Positions 9,358-18,623 of a stretch of 64,000 nucleotides of DNA are shown piece after piece. The notes under the pieces were generated by a model, which worked only from the letters and a program-made list of their open reading frames with translations, was not told where the DNA came from and did no database searches. Position 1 is the first letter of the stretch, and every line of letters starts with the position of its first letter. Source of the DNA: an uncultured Rhizobiaceae group bacterium (GTDB taxonomy: Bacteria > Pseudomonadota > Alphaproteobacteria > Rhizobiales > Rhizobiaceae); contig CALHCF010000006.1 of assembly GCA_937930635.1 (NCBI GenBank), positions 1-64,000 of the forward strand. Reading direction: 5' to 3'. A program made the translations under genes and the position numbers.

Positions 9358-9382
9358 AAAAAGCCTCCTCTCGCAGGGGCTT
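9358..9382 (-). terminator. Rho-independent terminator for the thiamine-diphosphate enzyme gene
   Basis: Read on the minus strand, AAGCCCC and GGAGGCTT form a 7-pair stem with one bulge, followed directly by TTTTT. It sits 22 bases past the stop at 9404 and between convergent genes. Confidence 0.65.
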
Positions 9383-9403
9383 GCCCCTCGCCAGCAACAG
9401 GTT

Positions 9404-11032
9404 TCAGGTACGCATACGCGGCACATCGTCGGGGTCGAGTTTGAGTTCTATCAATAAAGGGCGGTCACGTTTTTCAATGGCCTCGATTGCTGATTCCAAC
9501 TGATCTTCAGATTCCACCACAAGTCCCTGCCCTCCCAGCGCCGTTGCCACGTCAGCAAATGACGGCCATTGGAACTGCGCAAGACCGGGATTCATATTGC
9601 GGTCGACAAACTGGATATGCTCCGCGCCATAAGCTGAATCATTGCAAACAATGGCAATCAGATCCTGATTGAGGCGCACCGCTGTATTAAACTCGTTGAT
9701 ACCCCCCATCATGAAACCGCCATCGCCGGTGAACAGCACAACGGGCCTCTCAGGTTTCGCAAACCCGGCACCAATTGCATGTTGCAGACCAATACCAATC
9801 GAACCGAAATTTGTGGTCGCTATAAAGCTTTGTGCATCAGGAGCGGATATTCTGCACCACACCTCCGTCATGAAGCGCCCACCGTCCGTGGTCAAAATCC
9901 TGTCCTTGGGCAGAGCCTGCTCCAACCTTTCAAGGGCGTAGACGAAACTGATCGCACCATTGCCAGCACTCTTTTTTGCGGCAGGCGGATGCACCTTCAG
10001 TATTTCGCTGTCCAGCTCGTGGGTGAAACCACTGGGCGGTATTTCGGCTTCATCGAGCCAGTGAACAATATTATCGGCGGTCAGTCCCGCATCCCCCAAC
10101 AGCCCTGCATCCGGGTGATAGTTTCTGGCAATATCTGCAAGGTTATTGTTCACCTGAACGACGCGCTTGTCTTTCAGCAAAGCACCATGATCGGTGGTGA
10201 AATGGTGCAGACTGGCTCCAAACGCCACCAGACAATCACTCTTGGCGATGGCATCATAGGCCGCTGCGGTGCTGAGGGTCCCAAATATATCCATATTGAA
10301 AGGATGGCTGTTGAACATGGCCTTGGCCTTCAGCGTCGTCGCCAGCGGAGCCTCCAGCCGATCGGCCAGGCGGATAAGGTGTTTTTCCGCGCCGATTGCG
10401 CCGCCACCCGCCAAAATAACGGGGCGTTTTGCTGACGCTATCATCCCTATTGCTTCTTCAAAATCACGCCCCTCTGGAACAATCGCGGGGGAATTGAAGA
10501 CAGGATAGACAATTTTCCTGTGCTCTACCTCCTCCCACATAAAGTCCGCAGGCATGTTGAGAACGATAGGCCTGTTCTCAATCTGAGCACGATAGAAAGC
10601 GTTGGCAATGTCCTGGGTCGCCGTTTCCGGTGCACGCATCTGCTCAAACCCGGCGCCGGCCGCCTTGGCCAATTCGCGTTGGTCGATATTTTGAAGATTT
10701 TGCGGCGTCAGGACCGGCGTATCACCGCACAACAGCACCATGGATGTGTGTCCACGCACGCCCTCTGTAAGCGCAGTGATACAGTTTGTGAATCCCGGAC
10801 CATGCGTGACGGTTGCCACACCGACGGTTTGTGCAAACTTTGAGTAGGAGAGCGCCATCAATACGGCACTGCCTTCATGAGCCACGGGAACAAAGGTTCC
10901 CTTGCAGGCACGCACATAGTCATCAACCATGAAGAGATTGGCATCTCCCATGAGCCCAAACATCGTGTGGACCCCATGATCGATAACAGCTTGGGCTATG
11001 GTGGAATAAACATGGTTCTTTTCACCAGCCAT
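9404..11032 (-). CDS. Thiamine-diphosphate-dependent enzyme, acetolactate synthase-like
   Basis: A 542-residue protein with the three-domain architecture of the acetolactate synthase/benzoylformate decarboxylase superfamily. The N-terminal PYR domain carries the cofactor-activating Glu in PVAHEGSAVLMA (about Glu53). The middle domain is Rossmann-like (PVILAGGGAIGAEKHL). The C-terminal PP domain has the diphosphate motif FTGDGGFMMGG, ending near CNDSAYG. It lacks ilvH next to it and looks like a stand-alone catabolic member such as a 2-oxoacid decarboxylase or carboligase. I chose ATG 11032 (MAGEKNHVYSTIAQ); the upstream extension to 11086 has no ribosome-binding site. Confidence 0.85.
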   Translation of the reverse strand: MAGEKNHVYSTIAQAVIDHGVHTMFGLMGDANLFMVDDYVRACKGTFVPVAHEGSAVLMALSYSKFAQTVGVATVTHGPGFTNCITALTEGVRGHTSMVLLCGDTPVLTPQNLQNIDQRELAKAAGAGFEQMRAPETATQDIANAFYRAQIENRPIVLNMPADFMWEEVEHRKIVYPVFNSPAIVPEGRDFEEAIGMIASAKRPVILAGGGAIGAEKHLIRLADRLEAPLATTLKAKAMFNSHPFNMDIFGTLSTAAAYDAIAKSDCLVAFGASLHHFTTDHGALLKDKRVVQVNNNLADIARNYHPDAGLLGDAGLTADNIVHWLDEAEIPPSGFTHELDSEILKVHPPAAKKSAGNGAISFVYALERLEQALPKDRILTTDGGRFMTEVWCRISAPDAQSFIATTNFGSIGIGLQHAIGAGFAKPERPVVLFTGDGGFMMGGINEFNTAVRLNQDLIAIVCNDSAYGAEHIQFVDRNMNPGLAQFQWPSFADVATALGGQGLVVESEDQLESAIEAIEKRDRPLLIELKLDPDDVPRMRT

Positions 11033-11226
11033 AGACTCAATTCCAACCTGAACACCTGCTTGTTTTGCGCACCATACTTGCCTCATTTTAGGAAGTCTAT
11101 CTGACCGCCCTCACCGCTGGATCAGCCGCTCCGGCGGGTGATTGACCTGTTGGAAAAAGCTGCTGCACGAGCGATAATTTGGCCGGCAATTTGGCGAATG
11201 AACCTGTAATGTGGTAGTACTGGCCC

Positions 11227-11541
11227 ATGAAGAGATTTTTTTTCTTCCTGATCGCTATGATGCTCGGCGGCCAGCCGGATGGTGCCGCTCTGGCTGAAGG
11301 CAAGTTCCTCAAGCGCTCCAAACAACCTGCGCCGGAGTGTTTTTGTACGGACCGCTACGGAAAACGGCGCGAACTGGGCGATATTATCTGCCTCACAATT
11401 GGTGGGCGCTCCTACGAAGCCAAGTGTGTGATGGCGCAGAACAACCCGTTCTGGCGTGATCTCAACCGCGGCTGTCTCTCGTCCTCGACACCGCCAAATC
11501 AGACGCCCTTTCCCCGGCAAATCGCCACACTTTATGATTGA
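11227..11541 (+). CDS. Small secreted cysteine-containing protein, conserved hypothetical
   Basis: A 104-residue protein with a signal peptide (residues 1-23; basic start, run of Phe, cleavage near ALAEG). The mature part has four cysteines in the pattern PECFCTDRYG, IICL, EAKC and GC, plus a Trp. The 'CxC-TD-x-G-x-R-x-x-x-G' pattern recurs in short alphaproteobacterial exported proteins with no known function. Disulfide bonding in the periplasm is likely. It is divergent from the thiamine-diphosphate enzyme gene and 60 bases before the EamA gene. Confidence 0.65.
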   Translation: MKRFFFFLIAMMLGGQPDGAALAEGKFLKRSKQPAPECFCTDRYGKRRELGDIICLTIGGRSYEAKCVMAQNNPFWRDLNRGCLSSSTPPNQTPFPRQIATLYD

Positions 11542-11601
11542 ACGCGCGGAAATCCACCAATTCCTGTAGACCTTGCGCGCGTTTGACGTCACTACTAGTG
11601 G

Positions 11602-12534
11602 GTGAACACTCAGCCTGATCCTCGCTCTCTTAACGACACATCCAACACACGACTTCAGGGCATCTTATGGATGATCGTGTCGACCCTGATGTTTGTCTGT
11701 GTCACCGGAATTGTGCGTTATCTGGGGTCAAACCTGCCGGCCGCGGAATCGGCGTTCATCCGCTACGCGCTTGGTTTGCTGATCATGGCACCGTCCATCT
11801 GGCTTGTTTTACGCAAGCCGTTGGCCAAAGGCCTGATGAAAACCTTTGCTATACGAGGGTTTCTTCACGCCTTTGGGGTTGCGCTGTGGTTCTTCGCCAT
11901 GGCGCGGATTCCGATCGCGGAAGTAACAGCCATAGGCTACGTCACACCAATCTGCATTACGGTCGGCGCAGCAATTTTTCTGGGAGAACGGTTGCGATTG
12001 CGGCGTATGCTGGGGGTTCTGGCGGGGCTTTTGGGTGCGCTGGTCATCCTACGACCCGGTTTTGAAGAAATTTCAATCGGCCAGTTTGCACAACTCGCAA
12101 CCGCCCCGTTTTTTGCAGCATCCTATCTCATGACAAAGAGCCTCACGGGCCGCACGGATTCGCGGACAATCGTTGCCATGCTCACTCTGTTTTCTACGAT
12201 CTTTCTGTTTCCCATGGCGCTGGTTGACTGGCAGACACCAACGCTGAGCGAACTGTTTTGGCTGTTCGTGACAGCCCTGTGCGCCACTTTCGGCCACTAC
12301 GCGATGACCCGCGCTCTTGCCGCTGCCCCCATTTCGGTGACCCAACCCATCACCTTCTTGCAATTGGTGTGGGCCACCCTGCTGGGAATTTTTGCTTTTG
12401 GTGAACCCATCGATCTTTATGTCATTATCGGCGGAACCATCATCGTTGGTGCCGCCACGTTCATTTCCCACCGCGAAGCATTGCAGCAACGCACGCCGAT
12501 CACCCCGCCAAGCTCTGCCACCAAGCTGCAATAG
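11602..12534 (+). CDS. EamA-family (drug/metabolite transporter superfamily) permease
   Basis: A 310-residue inner-membrane protein with ten hydrophobic segments in two five-helix repeats, each corresponding to an EamA domain (about residues 20-150 and 165-290). Typical family strings include ITVGAAIFLGERLRLRRMLG and LQLVWATLLGIFAFGE. Relatives export amino acids, S-adenosylmethionine or other metabolites; the substrate is not predictable. The start is GTG at 11602; the first hydrophobic helix begins soon afterwards. Confidence 0.88.
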   Translation: MNTQPDPRSLNDTSNTRLQGILWMIVSTLMFVCVTGIVRYLGSNLPAAESAFIRYALGLLIMAPSIWLVLRKPLAKGLMKTFAIRGFLHAFGVALWFFAMARIPIAEVTAIGYVTPICITVGAAIFLGERLRLRRMLGVLAGLLGALVILRPGFEEISIGQFAQLATAPFFAASYLMTKSLTGRTDSRTIVAMLTLFSTIFLFPMALVDWQTPTLSELFWLFVTALCATFGHYAMTRALAAAPISVTQPITFLQLVWATLLGIFAFGEPIDLYVIIGGTIIVGAATFISHREALQQRTPITPPSSATKLQ

Positions 12535-12619
12535 CCTTCCCGTCTTATTTTTTGACAATTCCGGTAATTTTGATTTTTTCAGGCGTGATTATTGATCCCA
12601 CAGCCGCTAGCATTGTTGA

Positions 12620-13501
12620 ATGAAACTGATTTCATTTCTCCTGTTTTGCCTTGCAGCATTGCCTGCCTATGCCGCCAATTTTCAGCTCGCGCCGTTCAAG
12701 GACAAGCTGTTTGCCTATCCCAAAACCATCAATACGGGTGATGGGGGCAACTACCTCCATGTCGCCTATGACAAACAGCGCGATATCTATCAGCGCGACA
12801 CCATCCCGCTGCGCAAGGTCAAGCAGGACTATGTGAGCCAGAGTGTGCGTTGGGCGCGGCGTGTCCGTTCTTATAAATCTGCCAATGGTACATTCAAATA
12901 TTTTGCTGTCGGCAAGCACCGGGGCGGCGCGAAAGTCACCGTCATCTGGATCCATGGTCAGGGCGGCAACCGTTTTCAGGGCGTCAATGACTGGACATTT
13001 GGAGGCAATTTCAACCGGCTACAAAACCTCATGAACCGCAATCAGGGTGTTTTGCTTACTCCGGAGTTTACCGATTTCAAAAATGCGGGAACAGCTGACA
13101 TCCTGACCCTGATGAACGAATTTCGTCGCCGTTCACCCAGGACAAAGATGATTATTGCCTGTGGCTCCATGGGAGGCGGCATCTGCTGGCGTCTTGCAAA
13201 GGACAAATCTGTAGCTGCGACAATTGATGGTCTTTTTATCCTTGGTTCTCACTGGCACGATGAATTTCTGACTTCATCCACAGCCCGCAAAGGCGGTCGC
13301 AATATACCGATATTCTTTGGTCACGGCAGTTGGGATACAGTTTTCGCACCCAACGTCCAGTTAGGTTTTTACCGCAAGCTCATCAGGGTAAATCCGCGAT
13401 ACCCCGCCCGCTTCGTTATGTTTGAAACGGGAAAGCACGGCACCCCTATCAGAATGGTCGATTGGCGGCGCGAAATTAACTGGATGTTGTCGTATCAATA
13501 A
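12620..13501 (+). CDS. Exported alpha/beta-hydrolase-fold protein
   Basis: A 293-residue protein with a signal peptide (1-18, LPAYA cleavage). The hydrolase core has a beta-strand ending VIWIHGQGGNRFQG, a nucleophile elbow IACGSMGGG and a late His in FETGKHGTP. That fits a Ser-His-Asp hydrolase acting in the periplasm. The exact class (esterase, depolymerase or other) is not clear. It stands alone between an EamA gene and an FAD oxidoreductase, 105 bases before the latter. Confidence 0.75.
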   Translation: MKLISFLLFCLAALPAYAANFQLAPFKDKLFAYPKTINTGDGGNYLHVAYDKQRDIYQRDTIPLRKVKQDYVSQSVRWARRVRSYKSANGTFKYFAVGKHRGGAKVTVIWIHGQGGNRFQGVNDWTFGGNFNRLQNLMNRNQGVLLTPEFTDFKNAGTADILTLMNEFRRRSPRTKMIIACGSMGGGICWRLAKDKSVAATIDGLFILGSHWHDEFLTSSTARKGGRNIPIFFGHGSWDTVFAPNVQLGFYRKLIRVNPRYPARFVMFETGKHGTPIRMVDWRREINWMLSYQ

Positions 13502-13606
13502 AATGTCATGTGATATTCCCGCTAAAATTAACACTTGCGCCAAACCAATTGCCAAGGCACTCCGTTACTGTGCGGGTAGAAGATACTGTTTTAGAAATTT
13601 AATTTG

Positions 13607-14956
13607 ATGCATCCATTGAGAATTGCCGTTATTGGCTCCGGCATATCCGGCCTATCCGCAGCCTGGCTTCTCGACAAGCATCACGATGTCACTTTGATTG
13701 AGGCTGACAACCGTATCGGCGGTCACACCAATACGGTTTTGATGGACATCGACGGCAAGAAAGTGCCGGTTGATACCGGTTTCATTTGCTTCAACCGCTT
13801 CACCTATCCCAATCTGACCGCCTTTTTCGATTATCTCGACGTGGCAGTTCATGACACAAGCATGAGTTTCGCGGCCTCGCTCGACAATGGCAGATACGAA
13901 TATTCCGGCGGGACCTACACCGGAATGATCGGGCAGCCATCCAATATTTTCAAAGTGCATCACTGGCGGATGATCCGCGATATTCTGCGTTTCTTTCGCG
14001 AGGCTCCAAAATCGCTGGATACTCTTGGCGACGATGAGACACTTGCGCAATATCTGCAGCGCGAGGCCTATTCAAAGGAGTTTGCAGAACACCACCTCAT
14101 GCCGATGGCAGCGGCGATCTGGTCCAGCAAACTGGACGATATGTGGGATTATCCCGCCAAAGCGTTTATCCGGTTTTTTCGCAACCACGGTTTGTTGCAG
14201 GTGGATGGTCGCCCCAAATGGGGGACCGTGCTGGGCGGATCTCAAAACTATGTCACCAAGCTTCTGGAAGACAGCAATCTGACCATTCAGACCAACGCAC
14301 CCGTCAAAAAAATCGAGCGTCGTCCGACAGGGGTTGTCATCCACACAGCAAATGGCGAGCCGCAAACCTTTGATCAGGTCGTTATCGCTTCACACGCAGA
14401 TCAGGCCCTCGCCATGCTGGATACGCCAAGTGCGGAAGAACAGGCGTTGCTGGGCAGTTTCGATTATGAACACAACCGCGCGATATTGCACCGTGATCGC
14501 CGCTATATGCCAAAACGCAAGCTGGTCTGGGCAAGCTGGAACTATCTCGATTTCAAAAGCCAGACTGGCACGAGCAAAGACCTTTGCCTCACATATTGGA
14601 TGAATTCGCTGCAACACCTGGAAACAGATCAGGATGTGTTTGTGACGTTGAATCCACCCAAAGATTCGCAGATCGATCAGGTGGCAGCCGAATTCGACTA
14701 CGCTCACCCGGTTTTCGACACAAAGGCTATGCAGGCTCAGCGCGAGCTTTGGTCTCTGCAAGGTGCCAATCGCACATGGTATTGCGGCGCTCATTTTGGC
14801 GCCGGGTTTCATGAAGACGGCCTGCAATCGGGCCTTGCTGTCGCCGAACAGCTTGGAGGAAGCAGGCGACCCTGGAATGTAGAAAACGAGTCAGGACGAA
14901 TTTACCTGCCCAAACTGGCTGGTGGACTCAGGGAGCTTGGCGAGGCAGCAGAATGA
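13607..14956 (+). CDS. FAD-dependent oxidoreductase (amine-oxidase fold) paired with DUF1365
   Basis: A 449-residue flavoprotein. The FAD motif is VIGSGISGLSAAWLL at the N terminus, with the amine-oxidase-type continuation EADNRIGGHTNTV. Its stop overlaps the start of the DUF1365 gene (ATGA). This pair commonly accompanies a cyclopropane-fatty-acyl synthase-like methyltransferase and is linked, in Rhodobacter-type bacteria, to modified membrane fatty acids and the singlet-oxygen response. Here no methyltransferase is adjacent. I prefer ATG 13607 over a TTG one codon upstream. It probably acts as a fatty-acyl desaturase or oxidase at the inner face of the membrane; that is inferred from family context. 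Confidence 0.82.
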   Translation: MHPLRIAVIGSGISGLSAAWLLDKHHDVTLIEADNRIGGHTNTVLMDIDGKKVPVDTGFICFNRFTYPNLTAFFDYLDVAVHDTSMSFAASLDNGRYEYSGGTYTGMIGQPSNIFKVHHWRMIRDILRFFREAPKSLDTLGDDETLAQYLQREAYSKEFAEHHLMPMAAAIWSSKLDDMWDYPAKAFIRFFRNHGLLQVDGRPKWGTVLGGSQNYVTKLLEDSNLTIQTNAPVKKIERRPTGVVIHTANGEPQTFDQVVIASHADQALAMLDTPSAEEQALLGSFDYEHNRAILHRDRRYMPKRKLVWASWNYLDFKSQTGTSKDLCLTYWMNSLQHLETDQDVFVTLNPPKDSQIDQVAAEFDYAHPVFDTKAMQAQRELWSLQGANRTWYCGAHFGAGFHEDGLQSGLAVAEQLGGSRRPWNVENESGRIYLPKLAGGLRELGEAAE

Positions 14957-15744
14957 GCGAAGCGGACAAAGGTGGTGTCATTTTCCAGGGTGAAGTGGTT
15001 CACCAGCGCATTACCCCGACCCGCCACCGTTTGTCATACAGCGTTTTCTCACTTTTCCTCGACGTCGACAAACTCTCTCAAACTTCCAGGTCTTTGAGGT
15101 TTTTCAGCGTCGACAAGTTCAACCTTTTCAGTTTGTCGCAAAAACAACACGGCAAACGAGATGGCTCATCCCTTGCTGATTTTGCCTGGGCGGAGGTCAA
15201 TAATCTGGGCTACCAGAACCAGGTCAAAAAAATCATGGTCCTGTGCTACCCACGCATTCTGGGCTTTGCCTTCAATCCGCTGACTGTCTATTTCTGCCTC
15301 GATTCATCAGACAAGCCTGTCCTGCTGATCTATGAAGTGCGCAACACGTTTGGAGAAAACCTTACCTATGTTCTGCCGGCAGGTGATGCGCATAACAACA
15401 CATATACCCACTCCACCAGCAAGCGCTTTTATGTCTCTCCTTTCAACAAGGTAGAGGGGGACTACCATTTCCACATAAACCAGCCCGGCGATAAACTGAC
15501 TGTTGGCGTGGCCCTGCGCATAAAGGGAAAGCCTGTTCTGCGCACCCATTTTCGCGGGCATCAAACACCTTTGAGCGACCTCTCACTCGTCAAAATGTTT
15601 TTTTCCTATCCGCTCATGACCCTGAAAGTGGTCGCGGGTATTCACTGGGAAGCGCTGCGGCTATGGCGCAAGGGCATGGTCATGCAGAATCGCCCGCCTG
15701 CTCCACCAATGCGGATTCAGCGCGATCAGGCGGAAAATTCCTAA
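14953..15744 (+). CDS. DUF1365 family protein
   Basis: A 263-residue protein of the DUF1365 family, recognisable from FQGEVVHQRITPTRHRLSYS, the Tyr-rich segment CYPRILGFAFNPLTVYFC and YEVRNTFGENLTYVLP. It is translationally coupled to the FAD oxidoreductase by a four-base overlap. The biochemical role of DUF1365 is unsettled; association with fatty-acid modification is the usual inference. Its stop lies four bases from the stop of the convergent SDR gene. Confidence 0.88.
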   Translation: MSEADKGGVIFQGEVVHQRITPTRHRLSYSVFSLFLDVDKLSQTSRSLRFFSVDKFNLFSLSQKQHGKRDGSSLADFAWAEVNNLGYQNQVKKIMVLCYPRILGFAFNPLTVYFCLDSSDKPVLLIYEVRNTFGENLTYVLPAGDAHNNTYTHSTSKRFYVSPFNKVEGDYHFHINQPGDKLTVGVALRIKGKPVLRTHFRGHQTPLSDLSLVKMFFSYPLMTLKVVAGIHWEALRLWRKGMVMQNRPPAPPMRIQRDQAENS

Positions 15745-15748
15745 CGGT

Positions 15749-16495
15749 CTAAATGAGCCGCTTGACCAGCTTGAAATAGGCCCAATAGGGCAAATGATTG
15801 AGGAATTTGAGTATCGCCACCATTTGCCAGGGAAAGGCGATTTCGAATTTCCTGGCCTTGAGACCATCAACCATTTTGACCGCTGCATCTTCCGGTTCCA
15901 TGAGAAACGGCATCGGGAATTCGTTCACATCAGTCATGGGTGTGCGCACAAATCCAGGATTGATGACGCTGATATCAATGCCGCTTTTCTTCAATTCCGG
16001 CATCATGGATTCGGCCATGGTAATCAGCGCTGACTTTGAGCCACTATAAGCTGCGCTGAGGGGCAACCCTCCATAGCCCGCCACCGACGCTATCCAGGAC
16101 ACATGGCCTGACCCGCGTGCCAGCATTTGAGGCAGCACGGCATCGAGCGCGTTGACAACGCCCATGACATTGACATCGAACGTTTTGGCAACGTTCTCGA
16201 CCTTCAATTCTGCGATGGTGCTTTGGAACCAGGCCCCGGCAGAAAAGACCGCCAGATCAACCGGCCCGTGGTCCTGCTCCATCTGTGAAACAATATCTTT
16301 CAGCCTGGCGGCATCCGTCACATCGGCGGGATAAACTGCAATATTGGGATATTCGCTGGCGATTGCCTGTAACTTGTCATCAGAACGGGCGGTAATCGAA
16401 ACCTGGCACCCTTGCTGCGCCAAAAGGCGAGCGGCATATTCTCCAAGACCTGAACTTGCTCCGGTAATCCAGACATGTTTCCACGGTGCCGTCAT
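15749..16495 (-). CDS. Short-chain dehydrogenase/reductase
   Basis: A 248-residue classical SDR. It has TGASSGLGEYAARLL for cofactor binding, an SGAW segment in place of the usual NNAG (FSAGAWFQ), catalytic Ser in SWIASVAGYGG and the Tyr-Lys pair in SAAYSGSKSAL. SDRs of this type are often neighbours of the FAD oxidoreductase/DUF1365 pair, which lies convergently here, so a role in the same lipid pathway is possible but unproven. Confidence 0.85.
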   Translation of the reverse strand: MTAPWKHVWITGASSGLGEYAARLLAQQGCQVSITARSDDKLQAIASEYPNIAVYPADVTDAARLKDIVSQMEQDHGPVDLAVFSAGAWFQSTIAELKVENVAKTFDVNVMGVVNALDAVLPQMLARGSGHVSWIASVAGYGGLPLSAAYSGSKSALITMAESMMPELKKSGIDISVINPGFVRTPMTDVNEFPMPFLMEPEDAAVKMVDGLKARKFEIAFPWQMVAILKFLNHLPYWAYFKLVKRLI

Positions 16496-16624
16496 CGTAT
16501 GTATCTCATCATTTGTTATGATCTGTGGGAAGAAGCGCCTGTATAAGGCACCCCGTGCGGCAAAAATGTTTCTTTCCTCACATCAAAACGCTAAAAACCG
16601 CTTCGACCCGAAGAGGAGACCCCA

Positions 16625-17458
16625 GTGGATATTCTGACTTTAGAAAATTTGTTCACACTCATCATGCTTGTCTTGTTGCAGGCTGTGTTGGGCTTTGACA
16701 ACCTGCTTTACATCTCAATTGAATCAAAACGAGTTGAAGTCGGCAGTCAGCAAAAAGTGCGCCGCTGGGGCATTCTCATGGCTATTGGCTTGCGCATTGT
16801 CCTGTTGTTCGTTGTCGTACAGGCAATTTCTTATTTTCAGGAGCCGCTGTTTGAGCTTCACATGCAGGGAATTCTTGAGGGTTCAGTCAGCGGTCATGCG
16901 CTGATCGTGCTGTTTGGCGGTGCCTTCATCATCTACACGGCGATGAAGGAAATCATGCATATGCTGGCGGTTCATGATCCTGATGTTCATGGCGAACGGG
17001 CAAAGAAATCGGTTGCCAGTGTGGTTTTCTGGATTGTCCTGATGAACCTGGTATTTTCGTTTGATTCGATCCTGTCAGCTCTCGCACTGACCGATGTTTT
17101 CCTTGTCATGGCAGCAGCCATCGTGATTTCCGGGCTGATGATGTTGGTGCTGGCCGACAGGGTATCAACATTCCTGGCCGCAAATCGAATGTATGAGGTG
17201 CTTGGGCTGTTCGTACTGTTCATCGTTGGCATCATGCTGGTCTCCGAAGGTGGGCATCTCGCTCATATCAAGATGTTTGGATATGCCGTGGAGCCAATGG
17301 CAAAAAGCACGTTCTACTTCGTTCTGGTCGTTCTGCTGCTGGTCGATATCGTACAGAGCCGATATCGCCGCAAGCTGATGGCTCAGAAGGCGCATGAAAT
17401 CGACACGCCCGAGATCACGGTGGCGTCCATCGAAGCCCGGAATCAAGAAACCATGTAA
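16625..17458 (+). CDS. TerC-family integral membrane protein
   Basis: A 277-residue inner-membrane protein with about seven hydrophobic segments. TerC signatures are LQAVLGFDNLLYIS near the N terminus and LMNLVFSFDSILSALAL in the middle; the acidic residues in these two helices are the conserved metal-associated positions. Relatives (Alx, MeeY, TerC) have been tied to manganese efflux or metalation of exported proteins. No other tellurite-resistance genes are nearby. It uses a GTG start at 16625 with a strong GAGGAG upstream. Confidence 0.88.
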   Translation: MDILTLENLFTLIMLVLLQAVLGFDNLLYISIESKRVEVGSQQKVRRWGILMAIGLRIVLLFVVVQAISYFQEPLFELHMQGILEGSVSGHALIVLFGGAFIIYTAMKEIMHMLAVHDPDVHGERAKKSVASVVFWIVLMNLVFSFDSILSALALTDVFLVMAAAIVISGLMMLVLADRVSTFLAANRMYEVLGLFVLFIVGIMLVSEGGHLAHIKMFGYAVEPMAKSTFYFVLVVLLLVDIVQSRYRRKLMAQKAHEIDTPEITVASIEARNQETM

Positions 17459-17494
17459 GCGTCACCTTAGTGCGCCAGTTTCACGAAGCCCACA

Positions 17495-17520
17495 AAGGCG
17501 CGTGTCGGGATACGCGCCTT
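17495..17520. terminator. Hairpin between convergent genes, possible terminator
   Basis: AAGGCGCGT (17495-17503) and ACGCGCCTT (17512-17520) form a perfect 9-pair stem with an 8-base loop. It lies between the convergent TerC and Ldh-type genes. There is no clear T-run on either side, so a terminator role is tentative. Confidence 0.45.
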
Positions 17521-17603
17521 ACATAGTCAGGTTCCGCGATGGGTGCTGGGCTTAGTTCTGCGGCGCGCCGCTTGGCTTATTCATGAGGATCAGTGAAATC
17601 GGC

Positions 17604-18605
17604 TTAGTGGATAAACCCCCTGATCCGCTCAATCAGATCATCATCCACTTCAACGCCATCGGCAGTTGACCGCCGCGCATTGACGCGCCTCGACCCCGGC
17701 AGGCGCGTGCCTTCTTCCTGCGTCAGTGCAGCCACCAGCGATGATATCCGGTCCCCGAAAGCATCACCGGAAAGAGCACCTGCATCGAGGGCAATGAAGC
17801 ATTGTCCGGTATTGGGAGGGCCACCATCAGGGCCTGAAAACGGACTTGCGTCTTTTCCAAGAACCGCACCGCTAAGCGCAGCGGCAAATACTTCAACCAT
17901 GAGGCCAGCACCGAAACCCTTGGCACCGCCGCTTGGAACCATTGAACCCTTGAGAGCCTTGGCTGCATCCGTCGTTGAGTTTCCATCAGCATCGAGTGCC
18001 CAGCCTTCTTCAATCGGCTTGTTCTCGCGGTTTCGCAGCATGATCTCGCTTTTCGCGATCGCGCTTGCAGACTGGTCAATCACAAAGGCTGGCCCGTCTG
18101 CCCCCGGCACACCCACCGCAAAAGGGTTGGTTCCAATCACCGGTTTTGCACCTCCCGTTGGCGCAATCGATGCGGGCGCGTTGGTGAAACACAAGCCAAG
18201 AAAACCTTCCTCGGCAATCTTCTCGGCATGATGGCCCAGCACCCCGCAATTGTACGAATTGTAGACAGTCATCACCCCAACACCCTGAGTCCGCGCAGCA
18301 TGAAAAAGCTGGGGCAGGCCTGCATCGATGGCAGGATGCGCAAACCCCGACTTTGCATTGACCCGGACAAGGGATGGCTTGGGCTTTTCAACTGACGGGA
18401 CAGCGCTGCCATCCACCTTGTCGCAGATCAGATGATCGGCATAGATCGGCACATACATCAGGCCATGGCTTCGCACGCCATCCCGCTCAGCACGCCAGGT
18501 GGACCGGGCAACAGAGGCCGCATTGGATTTGCGGGCACCTGCCCCCATCAATGCTTCACATGCCAGGGTCTCAATGTCCTCCAGCGTCATTTTCGTACTT
18601 GCCAT
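17604..18605 (-). CDS. Ldh family (malate/L-lactate dehydrogenase-like, YlbC/DpkA type) oxidoreductase
   Basis: A 333-residue NAD(P)-dependent oxidoreductase of the fold that includes ureidoglycolate dehydrogenase, sulfolactate dehydrogenase and delta-1-piperideine-2-carboxylate reductase. Features are GARKSNAASVARSTWRAERD with the downstream RSHGL (catalytic His), VGVMTVYNSYNCGVLGHHAE, and TGGAKPVIGTNPFAVGVPG. It is the last gene of a four-gene operon (dipeptidase, unknown 566-residue protein, DUF3726, this enzyme). The dipeptidase neighbour makes an amino- or imino-acid substrate plausible, but this is inference. Confidence 0.85.
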   Translation of the reverse strand: MASTKMTLEDIETLACEALMGAGARKSNAASVARSTWRAERDGVRSHGLMYVPIYADHLICDKVDGSAVPSVEKPKPSLVRVNAKSGFAHPAIDAGLPQLFHAARTQGVGVMTVYNSYNCGVLGHHAEKIAEEGFLGLCFTNAPASIAPTGGAKPVIGTNPFAVGVPGADGPAFVIDQSASAIAKSEIMLRNRENKPIEEGWALDADGNSTTDAAKALKGSMVPSGGAKGFGAGLMVEVFAAALSGAVLGKDASPFSGPDGGPPNTGQCFIALDAGALSGDAFGDRISSLVAALTQEEGTRLPGSRRVNARRSTADGVEVDDDLIERIRGFIH

Positions 18606-18623
18606 GCCGTAATCGCTCCCGAT

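Noticed and set aside
17604-18605. Classical LDH/MDH assignment for the Ldh-type gene
   Set aside because: The fold and motifs are those of the YlbC/DpkA type, unrelated to the Rossmann malate dehydrogenase found at 47210.
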